From contig NZ_BMQW01000006.1 in NCBI RefSeq assembly GCF_014648315.1, forward strand, positions 124,001 through 188,000: DNA of 64,000 nucleotides. The letters are read 5' to 3'. Position 1 is the stretch's first letter. Each line of letters opens with the position of its first letter. Origin of the DNA: Shewanella ulleungensis. Lineage in GTDB: Bacteria > Pseudomonadota > Gammaproteobacteria > Enterobacterales > Shewanellaceae. Made by a program: the position numbers and the translations under genes. The notes under the pieces are model-generated. The model was not told where the DNA came from and ran no database searches. It was given only the letters and a program-made list of their open reading frames with translations. Shown one piece after another: positions 28,245-36,288 of the stretch.

Positions 28245-28852
28245 GAACGTTCAAATATGTTGCTTATTTCAAGAGATTTCATTGATGAAAGATAGTAACA
28301 CTAGAGATGAACATTTAATCGCATTTGCTATTGCTTACCTAATGTAAGTGCTTCCGCTAGATATTTAGAGCCTTCATCTTTAGAATTGATTTAAAATATT
28401 CAAATAATGCTCAATGCTTCATTATCAAAAAATGATATTAAACTGTTTATTTAATAGTATTTATTCTGTTTTAGACGCCTGAATCTAATCAATATAACTC
28501 TTCTGCGAATAACGTTACATAATCTCTAAGTTTATCCACGATAGCAACTGATTTTATATACAGTGAAAATAATGGTTATCTTACTAATAAATCACTAAAA
28601 AGTATTAAAGTATTCATTTGAAAATTCAAGTGTGGATTTAATAGTGGGTGTTGTCTAAGGTTGATTTTAAGAATGGTAATTAATTATGGATCTTTAAAGT
28701 TTGTTAATGATTTTAAGATGAACAATCTTTTTTATAAAAAGAAACAAATTGAAAATACAGGACGTTTTTAGCAAATCACTTAAATGCTCAGACCTGATGA
28801 GTCGGTCGTCAATAAGTTGTAGGGCTATATTAACTAAATATGGAGAATTTCA
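28245..28852. other. AT-rich gap of ~600 bp with no convincing gene
   Basis: Between msrA and the VCBS lipoprotein gene. It has a short palindrome TTGAACGTTCAA at its start and one 20-codon frame (28284-28346) without known features. The last ~150 bp should contain the promoter of the lipoprotein gene, with GGAG just before its ATG. I see nothing else. Confidence 0.6.
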
Positions 28853-30217
28853 ATGTCTAAAAAATTATTAATATTATTATCCTTCTTTTTTGTCATATCA
28901 GGCTGTGGCGGCGACTCTAGTAACTCTGACCAAGACTCTGAAGATTCAACTGAACAGCCAACAGAGCCCATATCATTAAGTTCAACAACATTACCAGCGG
29001 TTGATGGACGTGAATTAATTACAGATATTGCCTCTACAGATCTAAATCAAGACGGAATTAATGACCTAATATTAGTCAGAGTTGGAAGTGGATATTCTGA
29101 AGATGCTTATTTTCAAGCTTTGATTAATGACGGTAATGACTCATTTGAAGATAAAACGGATTTATATTTTGCAAGCCTGAATTTTCAAGGCTATAGCTGG
29201 GTTGAAAAAATCTATCTAGTTGACCTTAATAATGATGGAAAGCTCGATATCGTTTCTCATCATGACCAATTACCCTCTAATCTTGTTAAACCTATGATTC
29301 AAAATACAGATGGTCAGTTTGAGTTTATTAATCTCGATAGCTTTGAAGGTATAGGCTCATTTGTTCCGGTCGATGCAGATAATGACGGCGATATTGATTT
29401 AATGGCACATAGTATTGATAATTTTGGTGATTCTGTTGAGCGCACACTAAGTTGGACTTTACTCATTAACAACTTAGTTGAAACTGATTCGATGACGTTT
29501 AGTCTTGGTACAGGCTCTATTTCTAGCTTTAAAGGTGTTGATACTAGTACATTTATCTATAGCCCTGTGATATTCGATTTAAACTTTGATGGTCTTGATG
29601 ATGTTTTTTATGGTGGGCCTAAATATGTTAATGGCTTTATAAATGAATTAATTCCATTTACAACATTAGTTAATGCAGGAGAGCAAAGTTTTATAGATCA
29701 GAGTGATAGTGTCATTGTAGGCTCTGAAGGCTTAACTCATGTACGCGAAATCAGTGCAGCCGACTTTAATGGCGACTCATTTATTGATGTATTAGTTTCT
29801 AGCCATGGTTATGATGGTGGGAACTTTCCAGGTGAGAAAAATCAGTTGTTAATTGCTGACGGCACTGGAAAACTAATAGTTGATGACACAATGCAACAAG
29901 CTTTTAATTACCAAGGTTTTACTCATTCGCATGATGTCGGTGATATAGACGGTGATGGAGATATTGATATTGTATTTTCTGACATAACGGGTGCAGATAT
30001 CGATGGTCAAAACGTGATTCAAATATTGGTCAATGATGGCAATGCTAACTTTTCGCGTAGGAGCACTTCGGTAGAGGTTGGTAGTGACAGTGCTTTTATT
30101 GTTTCAACAAAATTAGTGGATTTGAATGCCGATGGCTTTATTGATTTAGTTGTTGGTGGTGATGATTTGAGACACCCAGGTGTTATTGTTTGGAATGATG
30201 GAGCAGGCAGTTTTTAA
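28853..30217 (+). CDS. FG-GAP/VCBS-repeat lipoprotein
   Basis: A 454-residue secreted protein. The signal peptide ends in a lipobox (VISGC, Cys at about residue 18) followed by GGDSS, so it should be lipid-anchored and probably sorted to the outer membrane. An acidic Ser/Thr/Pro linker follows. The rest consists of repeated Ca-binding loops of the form DLNQDGINDL, DLNNDGKLDI, DADNDGDIDL, DIDGDGDIDI and DLNADGFIDL, the FG-GAP/VCBS beta-propeller signature. Such proteins act in adhesion, matrix or as surface scaffolds; the ligand is unknown. It stands alone, with a long AT-rich upstream gap. Confidence 0.85.
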   Translation: MSKKLLILLSFFFVISGCGGDSSNSDQDSEDSTEQPTEPISLSSTTLPAVDGRELITDIASTDLNQDGINDLILVRVGSGYSEDAYFQALINDGNDSFEDKTDLYFASLNFQGYSWVEKIYLVDLNNDGKLDIVSHHDQLPSNLVKPMIQNTDGQFEFINLDSFEGIGSFVPVDADNDGDIDLMAHSIDNFGDSVERTLSWTLLINNLVETDSMTFSLGTGSISSFKGVDTSTFIYSPVIFDLNFDGLDDVFYGGPKYVNGFINELIPFTTLVNAGEQSFIDQSDSVIVGSEGLTHVREISAADFNGDSFIDVLVSSHGYDGGNFPGEKNQLLIADGTGKLIVDDTMQQAFNYQGFTHSHDVGDIDGDGDIDIVFSDITGADIDGQNVIQILVNDGNANFSRRSTSVEVGSDSAFIVSTKLVDLNADGFIDLVVGGDDLRHPGVIVWNDGAGSF

Positions 30218-30250
30218 TTTGTATTACTAATATCTAAAAACTATTTAATA

Positions 30251-30288
30251 ACAGTAGGTTATTCTTTTGGTTAAGTATAGCCTACTGT
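30251..30288. terminator. Stem-loop between the convergent lipoprotein and LysR genes
   Basis: ACAGTAGGTTAT and ATAGCCTACTGT form a 12-bp stem with one G-U pair around a ~14-base loop. It has only a weak T-rich tail. It is well placed to end both converging transcripts. Confidence 0.5.
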
Positions 30289-30364
30289 ACGTATTTAAAG
30301 TTTTATTGCGCTCTAATTTATCTCTTGTCATCGACATTTCGTCATAAACTTTGACTCAACAATA

Positions 30365-31300
30365 TTAATCCAACACACTTTTATCTAAAATGCCTTTAGC
30401 GATTAATTGTTGCAACAACTTGCGGGTTTGCTGCTTGAGCATGTCGCGTAATAATCGGGTCGCAGGGGTGATAGATTGTCTGCTGGGAAATATTAACCAC
30501 AGTTCTGTGGTTTTAACCTGGTAGTCTGACATGATGGTGACAAGGTTATTGGTCAATAAATCATGTGCCATATCAAGGCATGATTTTGCTGCGATCCCTT
30601 TGCCGTTTACGCACCAACGCCTCACTAAGTCGGCATCGTTTGCGACTCGATTACCCGATACTTTAACTTTAATGCTGTCATCACCCTGGGTAAATTCCCA
30701 TATATCATGGGTTAAGTTTTGTAGCTGGTAGAGTAATGCATTATGTTCCGCTAAATCTTGCGGGTGTTTGGGCGTGCCATATTTATCTAAATATGCTTGA
30801 GAAGCGCAGATTAATCTAGGGACGTTGCAAATTTTAAACCCATATAAATTAGCATCATTAGGTGAGCCATAACGAAGCGCTAAGTCGACTGAGTCGCGAT
30901 AAAAATCAACATTTGTATCACTTATGCTGACACGCAAACTCACTTTTGCATGAGTGTCCATAAAGTCGTCAATCCAAGGGATAACTACATTGCGCCCCAG
31001 ATCTGATGAAACAGATAATCGTAAGTCACCGTCAATAATATCCAGCTCACCTTTCATGTTCTGTTTGGCTTGCTCAAGCATTAACATGGCTTGTTCGCAT
31101 TGTGGAATATACTTCTCACCAGCACTCGACAAGCGTAATTGACGCGTGGTACGAATAAACAATTCCGCTCCTAAATGAGCTTCAACTCGCTTTAAAGCTG
31201 CGCTGGCAGTTGCTGTGCGCATGTCTAAATTAGTAGCCGCAGCGGTAATACTGCGAAACTCAGCAACTTTGATCACCACTTGTAAGTCTTCTAAAAGCAT
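30365..31300 (-). CDS. LysR-family transcriptional regulator
   Basis: A 311-residue regulator with an N-terminal winged helix-turn-helix (residues ~1-60, SITAAATNLDMRTATASAALKRVEAHLGAELF) and a C-terminal periplasmic-binding-protein-like effector domain. It is divergent from a quinone-oxidoreductase-like gene across 125 bp. An inverted repeat ATTGATAATGTTTCAAT, 16 bp from its own start, also occurs upstream of the redoxin gene at 34858, which suggests it controls both. The effector cannot be read from sequence; the target enzymes suggest a quinone or reactive electrophile. Confidence 0.92.
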   Translation of the reverse strand: MLLEDLQVVIKVAEFRSITAAATNLDMRTATASAALKRVEAHLGAELFIRTTRQLRLSSAGEKYIPQCEQAMLMLEQAKQNMKGELDIIDGDLRLSVSSDLGRNVVIPWIDDFMDTHAKVSLRVSISDTNVDFYRDSVDLALRYGSPNDANLYGFKICNVPRLICASQAYLDKYGTPKHPQDLAEHNALLYQLQNLTHDIWEFTQGDDSIKVKVSGNRVANDADLVRRWCVNGKGIAAKSCLDMAHDLLTNNLVTIMSDYQVKTTELWLIFPSRQSITPATRLLRDMLKQQTRKLLQQLIAKGILDKSVLD

Positions 31301-31315
31301 GATTATCCATTTTAA

Positions 31316-31332
31316 ATTGATAATGTTTCAAT
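31316..31332. promoter_or_regulatory. Candidate LysR operator, site 1
   Basis: ATTGATAATGTTTCAAT is an inverted repeat (ATTGA-N7-TCAAT). It is identical at 34694-34710, and similarity extends ~30 bp downstream (CTGTtTATGGCgAAtAAA here, CTGTaTATGGCaAAcAAA there). It lies in the divergent LysR/dehydrogenase promoter gap. Confidence 0.7.
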
Positions 31333-31425
31333 CATTATGCTGTTTATGGCGAATAAAACAAGCGCTAACATAGCTTCATTAAGTTAGTTACTCAGTTAGC
31401 CATTTTTATTATTAGGAATATCAGC

Positions 31426-32451
31426 ATGAAAGCCATTGGATATAAGCAGTCTCTACCTATTACAAACCCTGAATCATTAATCGATGTGACCTTGGCGCAA
31501 CCTATCGCCACTGGTTATGACTTACTGATTAAAGTGAGTGCCATTGCCGTTAACCCAGCCGACTATAAAGTACGATTAACAATGCCACCAATTGATGGTG
31601 AAGTAAAAGTTATTGGTTGGGATGCCGTAGGTGAAGTGATTGCTGCTGGTGACAAAGTGAGCCAATTTAAGCCTGGTGATGTGGTTTATTATGCCGGTGA
31701 CATTACTCGCCCTGGTAGTAATGCTGAGTATCAATTGGTTGATGAACGTTTAGTGGGTTTTAAACCGAAAAGTTTATCTCATGCTGAAGCCGCAGCATTG
31801 CCTTTGACTGCTATCACTGCATGGGAGTTATTGTTTGAACATTTAACCATCAAGCAACAGAGCCCTGGTTCAACTGATAAATCAAATGAAGTGATTTTAG
31901 TGGTAGGTGCGGCTGGTGGTGTAGGTTCTATTTTTGTGCAAATCGCTAAAGCGATTACAGGTGCGACTGTCATTGCAACAGCATCACGTGCAAGTTCAAG
32001 TGATTGGGTTAAAAAGCTGGGTGCAGATTATGTTGTTGACCATACAAAGCCACTTACTGCGCAAATTGAGGCATTAAATATTGGTCCTGTGACCCACGTT
32101 GCCAGCTTAAATAGCACTGATGCATATTTTGAAAGTTACACCGAAGTACTAGCGCCATTTGGCAAAATCGCAATGATTGATGATCCCCAAGCGCTTGATG
32201 TTACTAAACTTAAGCTCAAGAGTTTATCGCTGCACTGGGAGTTTATGTTTGCGCGTTCGATGTTTAACGCAGTCGATATGGATGAGCAGGGACGTTTACT
32301 CAATCGCGTTGCTGATCTTGTTGACCAGGGTTATATTCAAACTACGTTAGGCCAGCACATGGGCGAAATTAATGCTGCAAACTTACGTGCAGCACACCAA
32401 GCGTTAGAGGCTGGCAGTGCGATTGGTAAGATTGTTCTTGAAGGGTTTTAA
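31426..32451 (+). CDS. MDR-superfamily zinc-type alcohol dehydrogenase / quinone oxidoreductase-like protein
   Basis: A 341-residue NADPH-dependent medium-chain reductase. Its N-terminal GroES-like domain begins MKAIGYKQSLPI with AVNPADYKVR and GWDAVGEVIAAGD; the Rossmann loop is VVGAAGGVGSIFVQIA near residue 165. The zinc-ligand residues of true alcohol dehydrogenases are not apparent, which fits the QOR-like ZADH subgroup that reduces quinones or enones. It is divergent from the LysR regulator and followed by a YgiN-like monooxygenase gene, probably in one transcript. Substrate unassigned. Confidence 0.88.
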   Translation: MKAIGYKQSLPITNPESLIDVTLAQPIATGYDLLIKVSAIAVNPADYKVRLTMPPIDGEVKVIGWDAVGEVIAAGDKVSQFKPGDVVYYAGDITRPGSNAEYQLVDERLVGFKPKSLSHAEAAALPLTAITAWELLFEHLTIKQQSPGSTDKSNEVILVVGAAGGVGSIFVQIAKAITGATVIATASRASSSDWVKKLGADYVVDHTKPLTAQIEALNIGPVTHVASLNSTDAYFESYTEVLAPFGKIAMIDDPQALDVTKLKLKSLSLHWEFMFARSMFNAVDMDEQGRLLNRVADLVDQGYIQTTLGQHMGEINAANLRAAHQALEAGSAIGKIVLEGF

Positions 32452-32510
32452 GCGTTATCGTCAGATTTGATTATTCATTGTTATTTAAATTTATTAAAAC
32501 AGGATTTAAC

Positions 32511-32801
32511 ATGTCTCAATTAACTATCGTTGCCAATATTACTGCTAGAGCAGATAAAATCGATTTAGTAAAAGCTGAATTATTGAAATTGATTGAAGTA
32601 ACTCGTGCTGAAGAAGGCTGTATTAACTACGATTTACATCAAAATAATACAAATCCTGCGCACTTTATGTTTTATGAGAACTGGCAGAGCCGTGAATTAT
32701 GGCAAGCTCATATGGGCAATCAGCATTTAGCTGATTATGTGGCAGCTACAGAAGGTGCCGTTGTTGAGTTTGTTGTGAGTGAAATGACCCTTGTTAACTA
32801 A
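32511..32801 (+). CDS. Antibiotic biosynthesis monooxygenase (ABM) domain protein, YgiN-like
   Basis: A 96-residue ferredoxin-like-fold protein from the ATG preceded by AGGA; the frame extends upstream without family support. LTIVANITARADKIDLVKAEL and EEGCINYDLHQ...FMFYENWQS are the ABM signature, with the conserved central Asn/His/Trp residues. E. coli YgiN oxidises menadiol and works with a quinone reductase; the neighbouring QOR-like gene suits a similar quinol/quinone cycle, though this is inference. It lies 59 bp after that gene and is closed by a terminator. Confidence 0.88.
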   Translation: MSQLTIVANITARADKIDLVKAELLKLIEVTRAEEGCINYDLHQNNTNPAHFMFYENWQSRELWQAHMGNQHLADYVAATEGAVVEFVVSEMTLVN

Positions 32802-32836
32802 TGAGTATCATTGACACAAGTGATGCGATAAAGACT

Positions 32837-32868
32837 AAAGCAGATCATTAAATGATCTGCTTTTTTTG
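32837..32868 (+). terminator. Rho-independent terminator of the dehydrogenase-ABM unit
   Basis: AAGCAGATCATT pairs with AATGATCTGCTT and is followed by seven T. Confidence 0.92.
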
Positions 32869-32929
32869 TCGATTTTTTTCAGCAACTTGTGAGACACTCA
32901 AACGATGTAAAGTGTAGGTAGGTGGTAAG

Positions 32930-34408
32930 ATGGAAATTAGATTTTCACAGCTGCAAAGCAGTTCATCGAGTGTCGACTTAGTGATTGACGAATGGCTCAT
33001 TGCTGCGAAACAATCTTGGGGAGTGTTTAGCACCGAGGGCGATGTGGGAGCCATGTTAGGCCAACTATTAACCCAGACGCCTCACGATCAACCACTCGAT
33101 TATTCTGGCAATATTATCGGCGTTGACTCGACACAAGTCGCTGTGGTGTCGTTGTTGGCTCAACAATCGTTACTTGAAGATATTTTAGAACAAGATGACA
33201 GTGAGTCACTCGGTTACACAGACCCCAAAACCACAGTGTTTGGGGTGATTTATGGCCAGTGCCATGATAACGCCATGACCCATCAGTTGTTGCAACAGCT
33301 CGATTTAATTCATCTAAGTCAAAGTAGTTTCACTCAATTATCGACAGGTGAAGGTCGCAGGGTCATGTTAGCTCGCGCCGTCGCCACCCAAGTGCCTTTT
33401 TTAGTCTTAGACGAACCGTATGCTGGACTCGATGTTGGCCATAGGCGGACTTTAACCGAGTATTTACAGCTGTTATCGCACAGCATGCAAATCTTAATAG
33501 TGGTGTCTCGTGAAGAAGATTTACCTGAGTGGATTGAGCATGTTGCTTTATTTAGCCACGGTAAATTAGACAGTGTGATGAGCAAGTCTGAGTGGGATAG
33601 TCATCCCGTTATTAATCAGTTAACCGCTCAATCAGGACAACAAAGTGAAGAGTTATTGGCACTTATTCGTCGTCATCGTCATAGCCCTATTTTTTCAAAT
33701 CCGGTATTTCAATTACATAATGGACGAGTGGCATATAGCGACAAAGTGATTTTTTCAGGGGTAAATTGGCGTATCGATAATGGTGTGCATTGGCAAGTAA
33801 AAGGTCCTAATGGTTGTGGTAAAAGCACCTTGTTAGGGCTTATTTTTGGCGATCATCCACAGTGCTACAGTAACGATATTGATATCTTTGGTAAAAAGAG
33901 AGGCTCGGGAGAGAGTATCTGGGAAATTAAACAGCATATTGGCATGGTGTCGTCAGCGCTGCATATGCAATACCGGGTTAATTGCAGTGCGCTTGACGTG
34001 ATTGTTTCTGGTTTTTATGACTCGATTGGCTTGTACCAAAAGCCGACACAACAGCAAGTGGCTATCGCGACAGAATGGTTAACTATTTTACACATGGGAC
34101 ATTTGAGCAAAACGGCGTTTAAACAACTGGAGTATGGCCAACAACGTTTGTTGTTAATCGCCAGGGCAATTGTAAAACAACCTACGTTGTTAATCCTCGA
34201 TGAGCCATATCAAGGCTTAGATTATTTAGGCCGTAGGTTGATTAAAAACTCTCTTGAATTGATAGCGAAAGAACATTTAAGTCAATTACTTTATGTATCA
34301 CATTATCAACAAGATAGTCTTGCTAGTATTGAGCACTATATTGAGTTTGTATTAGATGACACTGAGCAAGGTTATCGGGCTGTCATCAGCGGGCCGACGA
34401 TAAATTAA
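32930..34408 (+). CDS. modF: ModF-like tandem ABC ATPase with a degenerate first P-loop
   Basis: A 492-residue soluble protein with two ABC ATPase domains and no membrane segments, collinear with E. coli ModF (PhrA). The second domain is complete: VKGPNGCGKSTLLGL (Walker A, about residue 290), GDHPQCYSNDI, LEYGQQRLLLIARA (signature) and LLILDEPYQGLD (Walker B). The first domain keeps LSTGEGRRVMLARA and LVLDEPYAGLD, but where ModF has VGSNGSGKS it reads FSTEGDVGA, without the Lys and Ser. It therefore probably cannot hydrolyse ATP at that site. ModF function is unsettled; no modABC or modE is nearby, although Mo-enzyme genes lie 4-6 kb away. Confidence 0.85.
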   Translation: MEIRFSQLQSSSSSVDLVIDEWLIAAKQSWGVFSTEGDVGAMLGQLLTQTPHDQPLDYSGNIIGVDSTQVAVVSLLAQQSLLEDILEQDDSESLGYTDPKTTVFGVIYGQCHDNAMTHQLLQQLDLIHLSQSSFTQLSTGEGRRVMLARAVATQVPFLVLDEPYAGLDVGHRRTLTEYLQLLSHSMQILIVVSREEDLPEWIEHVALFSHGKLDSVMSKSEWDSHPVINQLTAQSGQQSEELLALIRRHRHSPIFSNPVFQLHNGRVAYSDKVIFSGVNWRIDNGVHWQVKGPNGCGKSTLLGLIFGDHPQCYSNDIDIFGKKRGSGESIWEIKQHIGMVSSALHMQYRVNCSALDVIVSGFYDSIGLYQKPTQQQVAIATEWLTILHMGHLSKTAFKQLEYGQQRLLLIARAIVKQPTLLILDEPYQGLDYLGRRLIKNSLELIAKEHLSQLLYVSHYQQDSLASIEHYIEFVLDDTEQGYRAVISGPTIN

Positions 34409-34634
34409 CCTGAGTTCGGGATAATAAACGCCTTTCAAACAGTCCTTTGTCCTGTTCACTGCGTTGAATCGACTTACAGTAGGTTGCTATTGACGCGTCA
34501 ATTCGCCTTGTTAGCATAACAAATGACAAGCTTGGAGATGAGGATGGGTAACATGTTGATTTTAAATAGCATAAGTTCATGACTTATACCGAGATCAAGT
34601 TAAGTTAATTGTTAACGGCTCATGTATACGGATA

Positions 34635-34660
34635 AACAGTCAACTCAGGTTGGCTGTTTT
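34635..34660 (+). terminator. Terminator-like hairpin
   Basis: AACAGTCAAC TCAG GTTGGCTGTTTT: nine-base stem with one G-U pair and a short T run, about 225 bp after modF. Confidence 0.55.
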
Positions 34661-34693
34661 GCTTTAGGCTCATCTTTCGATTATTAAAAATAA

Positions 34694-34710
34694 ATTGATA
34701 ATGTTTCAAT
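34694..34710. promoter_or_regulatory. Candidate LysR operator, site 2
   Basis: ATTGATAATGTTTCAAT, identical over 17 bp to 31316-31332, with the downstream block also conserved. It lies 148 bp before the redoxin start and suggests control by the LysR regulator at 30365. Confidence 0.65.
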
Positions 34711-34857
34711 TTTTACCCTGTATATGGCAAACAAAGTTAAGCGTACAATAACGTCATTACAGTATGCTTCGCGGCAATATGTGTTTAAACCAAATGTATG
34801 TTGGCGTTGTTACTTTACTTTGGGTTATCCCGAATTCAGTTTTTAAGGTTAAGCGTT

Positions 34858-35403
34858 ATGTTACTTGATACACCCATTTGTGATTTTGGCTGGAAAGCCC
34901 CCAACTTCACTTTAAAGAATCCTCATGGAGACGTGTTTACCATGAGTGAACACCTGGGTGATAAAGGCTTATTGATTATGTTTATTTGTAATCATTGCCC
35001 TTATGTAAAAGCCATAGCGGCTCGCTTAGCCGAGGACACTAAACTGTTGATGGCAGAGGGCATTAACGTGCTAGCAGTGATGTCTAATGATTACCATTTA
35101 GTTGACGCTGACTCGCCAGCAAATATGCTTCGTTTTGCCGAGCAGCATGGTTTTACCTTCCCGTATTTAGTGGATGAAGACCAACAAGTTGGCCAACAAT
35201 ACGGCGCAGTGTGCACTCCAGATTTTTTTGGTTTTAATGCCCTGGGCGAGTTGCAATATCGTGGTCGTCTGGACGATACGCGGTTACAAAACGATCCTAA
35301 TCGTATACCAGAGCTGGTGAATGCCATGCAATTAATTGCTGCTATCGGTAAAGGGCCTAAACAACAAACCGCCAGTATGGGCTGTTCGATTAAATGGCGT
35401 TAA
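34858..35403 (+). CDS. Thioredoxin-fold redoxin family protein (CxxC)
   Basis: A 181-residue protein from the ATG at 34858, where the fold begins (DFGWKAPNFTLKNPHGDVF); an earlier frame start at 34798 only adds a hydrophobic stretch without family support. It has a CNHCPYVK motif (Cys44, Cys47), the signature of a peroxiredoxin/TlpA-like cytosolic redoxin subgroup with two vicinal cysteines. No signal peptide. It is followed 138 bp later by an NfsB-like nitroreductase in the same direction, and shares an operator with the quinone-reductase unit at 31.4 kb, which points to redox or electrophile stress. The actual substrate is unknown. Confidence 0.85.
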   Translation: MLLDTPICDFGWKAPNFTLKNPHGDVFTMSEHLGDKGLLIMFICNHCPYVKAIAARLAEDTKLLMAEGINVLAVMSNDYHLVDADSPANMLRFAEQHGFTFPYLVDEDQQVGQQYGAVCTPDFFGFNALGELQYRGRLDDTRLQNDPNRIPELVNAMQLIAAIGKGPKQQTASMGCSIKWR

Positions 35404-35541
35404 CGGCCTTAAAAACAAGTTAAGCACAATATTTGCTTGATAGAGAGCCGCTCGAATTTACTTATTTTTAAATTACTTACTTTTAACTTACTTACTTTTA
35501 AATTATTTACACTGTCATATCTTATTGTTATGGAGCATTAC

Positions 35542-36198
35542 ATGACTCACGCTATTATTTCTGATTTAGAAAAACGTTACACCGCAAAACGCTACGATGC
35601 GACTAAACGCGTATCGGCTGAAGATTTAGCCGTTATTTATGATGCAATGGTGTTGTCGCCTTCATCAATTAACTCTCAACCATGGAAATTTATCGTGATT
35701 GAAAGTGATGAAGCCAAGCAACGTCTGCATGATTCATATGCTAACAAGTTCCAGTTTAACCAGCCACACGCTAAAACGGCTTCGCATACAATTTTGTTTG
35801 CTTATAACCCAAAATATACACGTGAAGATTATGCCAAAGTGGTAGACCAGGGCATTGTTGATGGTCGTACTAAGGCTGAAGATCGCGAAGGTGCATTTGG
35901 TGCATATGCGTTTGTTGATTTAAACACAGATGAGGCAGGTAACAACGCTGCTTGGACTAAGTCGCAAACTTATTTAGCACTAGGCAACACTATGCATACG
36001 TTAGCGCGTTTAGGTATCGATTCTACACCGATGGAAGGTGTTGACAGTGAAATGCTAGGCCAAGTGTTTGCTAAAGAATTAGACGGTTATGTGTGTGATG
36101 TGGCGTTAGCATTTGGTTATCACCATCCAGATGAAGACTATAACGCTAAACTGCCTAAGTCTCGCTTAGCAGCAGAGCAGGTATTGCAAGTATTGTAA
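35542..36198 (+). CDS. NfsB-like oxygen-insensitive NAD(P)H nitroreductase
   Basis: A 218-residue FMN-dependent nitroreductase; E. coli NfsB has 217. The start chosen follows GGAG with six-base spacing; an ATG at 35530 is in frame but overlaps that site. YTAKRYDATKRVS and LSPSSINSQPWKFIVI form the FMN phosphate-binding region, and TLARLGIDSTPMEGVD is the conserved dimer/FMN segment. These enzymes reduce quinones, nitroaromatics and dihydropteridines. The 90 bp upstream contain short TTACTTACTTTTAA repeats. A strong bidirectional terminator follows. Confidence 0.92.
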   Translation: MTHAIISDLEKRYTAKRYDATKRVSAEDLAVIYDAMVLSPSSINSQPWKFIVIESDEAKQRLHDSYANKFQFNQPHAKTASHTILFAYNPKYTREDYAKVVDQGIVDGRTKAEDREGAFGAYAFVDLNTDEAGNNAAWTKSQTYLALGNTMHTLARLGIDSTPMEGVDSEMLGQVFAKELDGYVCDVALAFGYHHPDEDYNAKLPKSRLAAEQVLQVL

Positions 36199-36234
36199 TG
36201 GCTCAATAGTGTAAAACGATACAATCTCCATCAA

Positions 36235-36268
36235 AAAGGGGCATAAGATTCAGTCTTATGCCCCTTTA
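36235..36268. terminator. Bidirectional terminator between convergent genes
   Basis: AAAGGGGCATAAGA TTCAG TCTTATGCCCCTTT: a 14-bp perfect stem with A and T flanks, between the nitroreductase (plus) and the iminopeptidase-like gene (minus). Confidence 0.92.
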
Positions 36269-36288
36269 AAATCTGCCAATGTAATCAG

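Larger units (their letters stand above)
34409..34857. other. 449-bp intergenic region between modF and the redoxin gene
   Basis: It holds, in order, a perfect palindrome ATTGACGCGTCAAT (34489-34502), a terminator-like hairpin (34635-34660), and the second copy of the LysR-type operator block (34694-34740). No gene is seen. Confidence 0.65.

Noticed and set aside
28790..28830. Hammerhead-like CTGATGAGTC motif
   Set aside because: The following stem II and GAAA core are absent, and no flanking stems pair.
33334..33585. 83-codon minus-strand frame inside the ModF-like gene
   Set aside because: A shadow of the well-conserved ABC signature and Walker B region on the plus strand.
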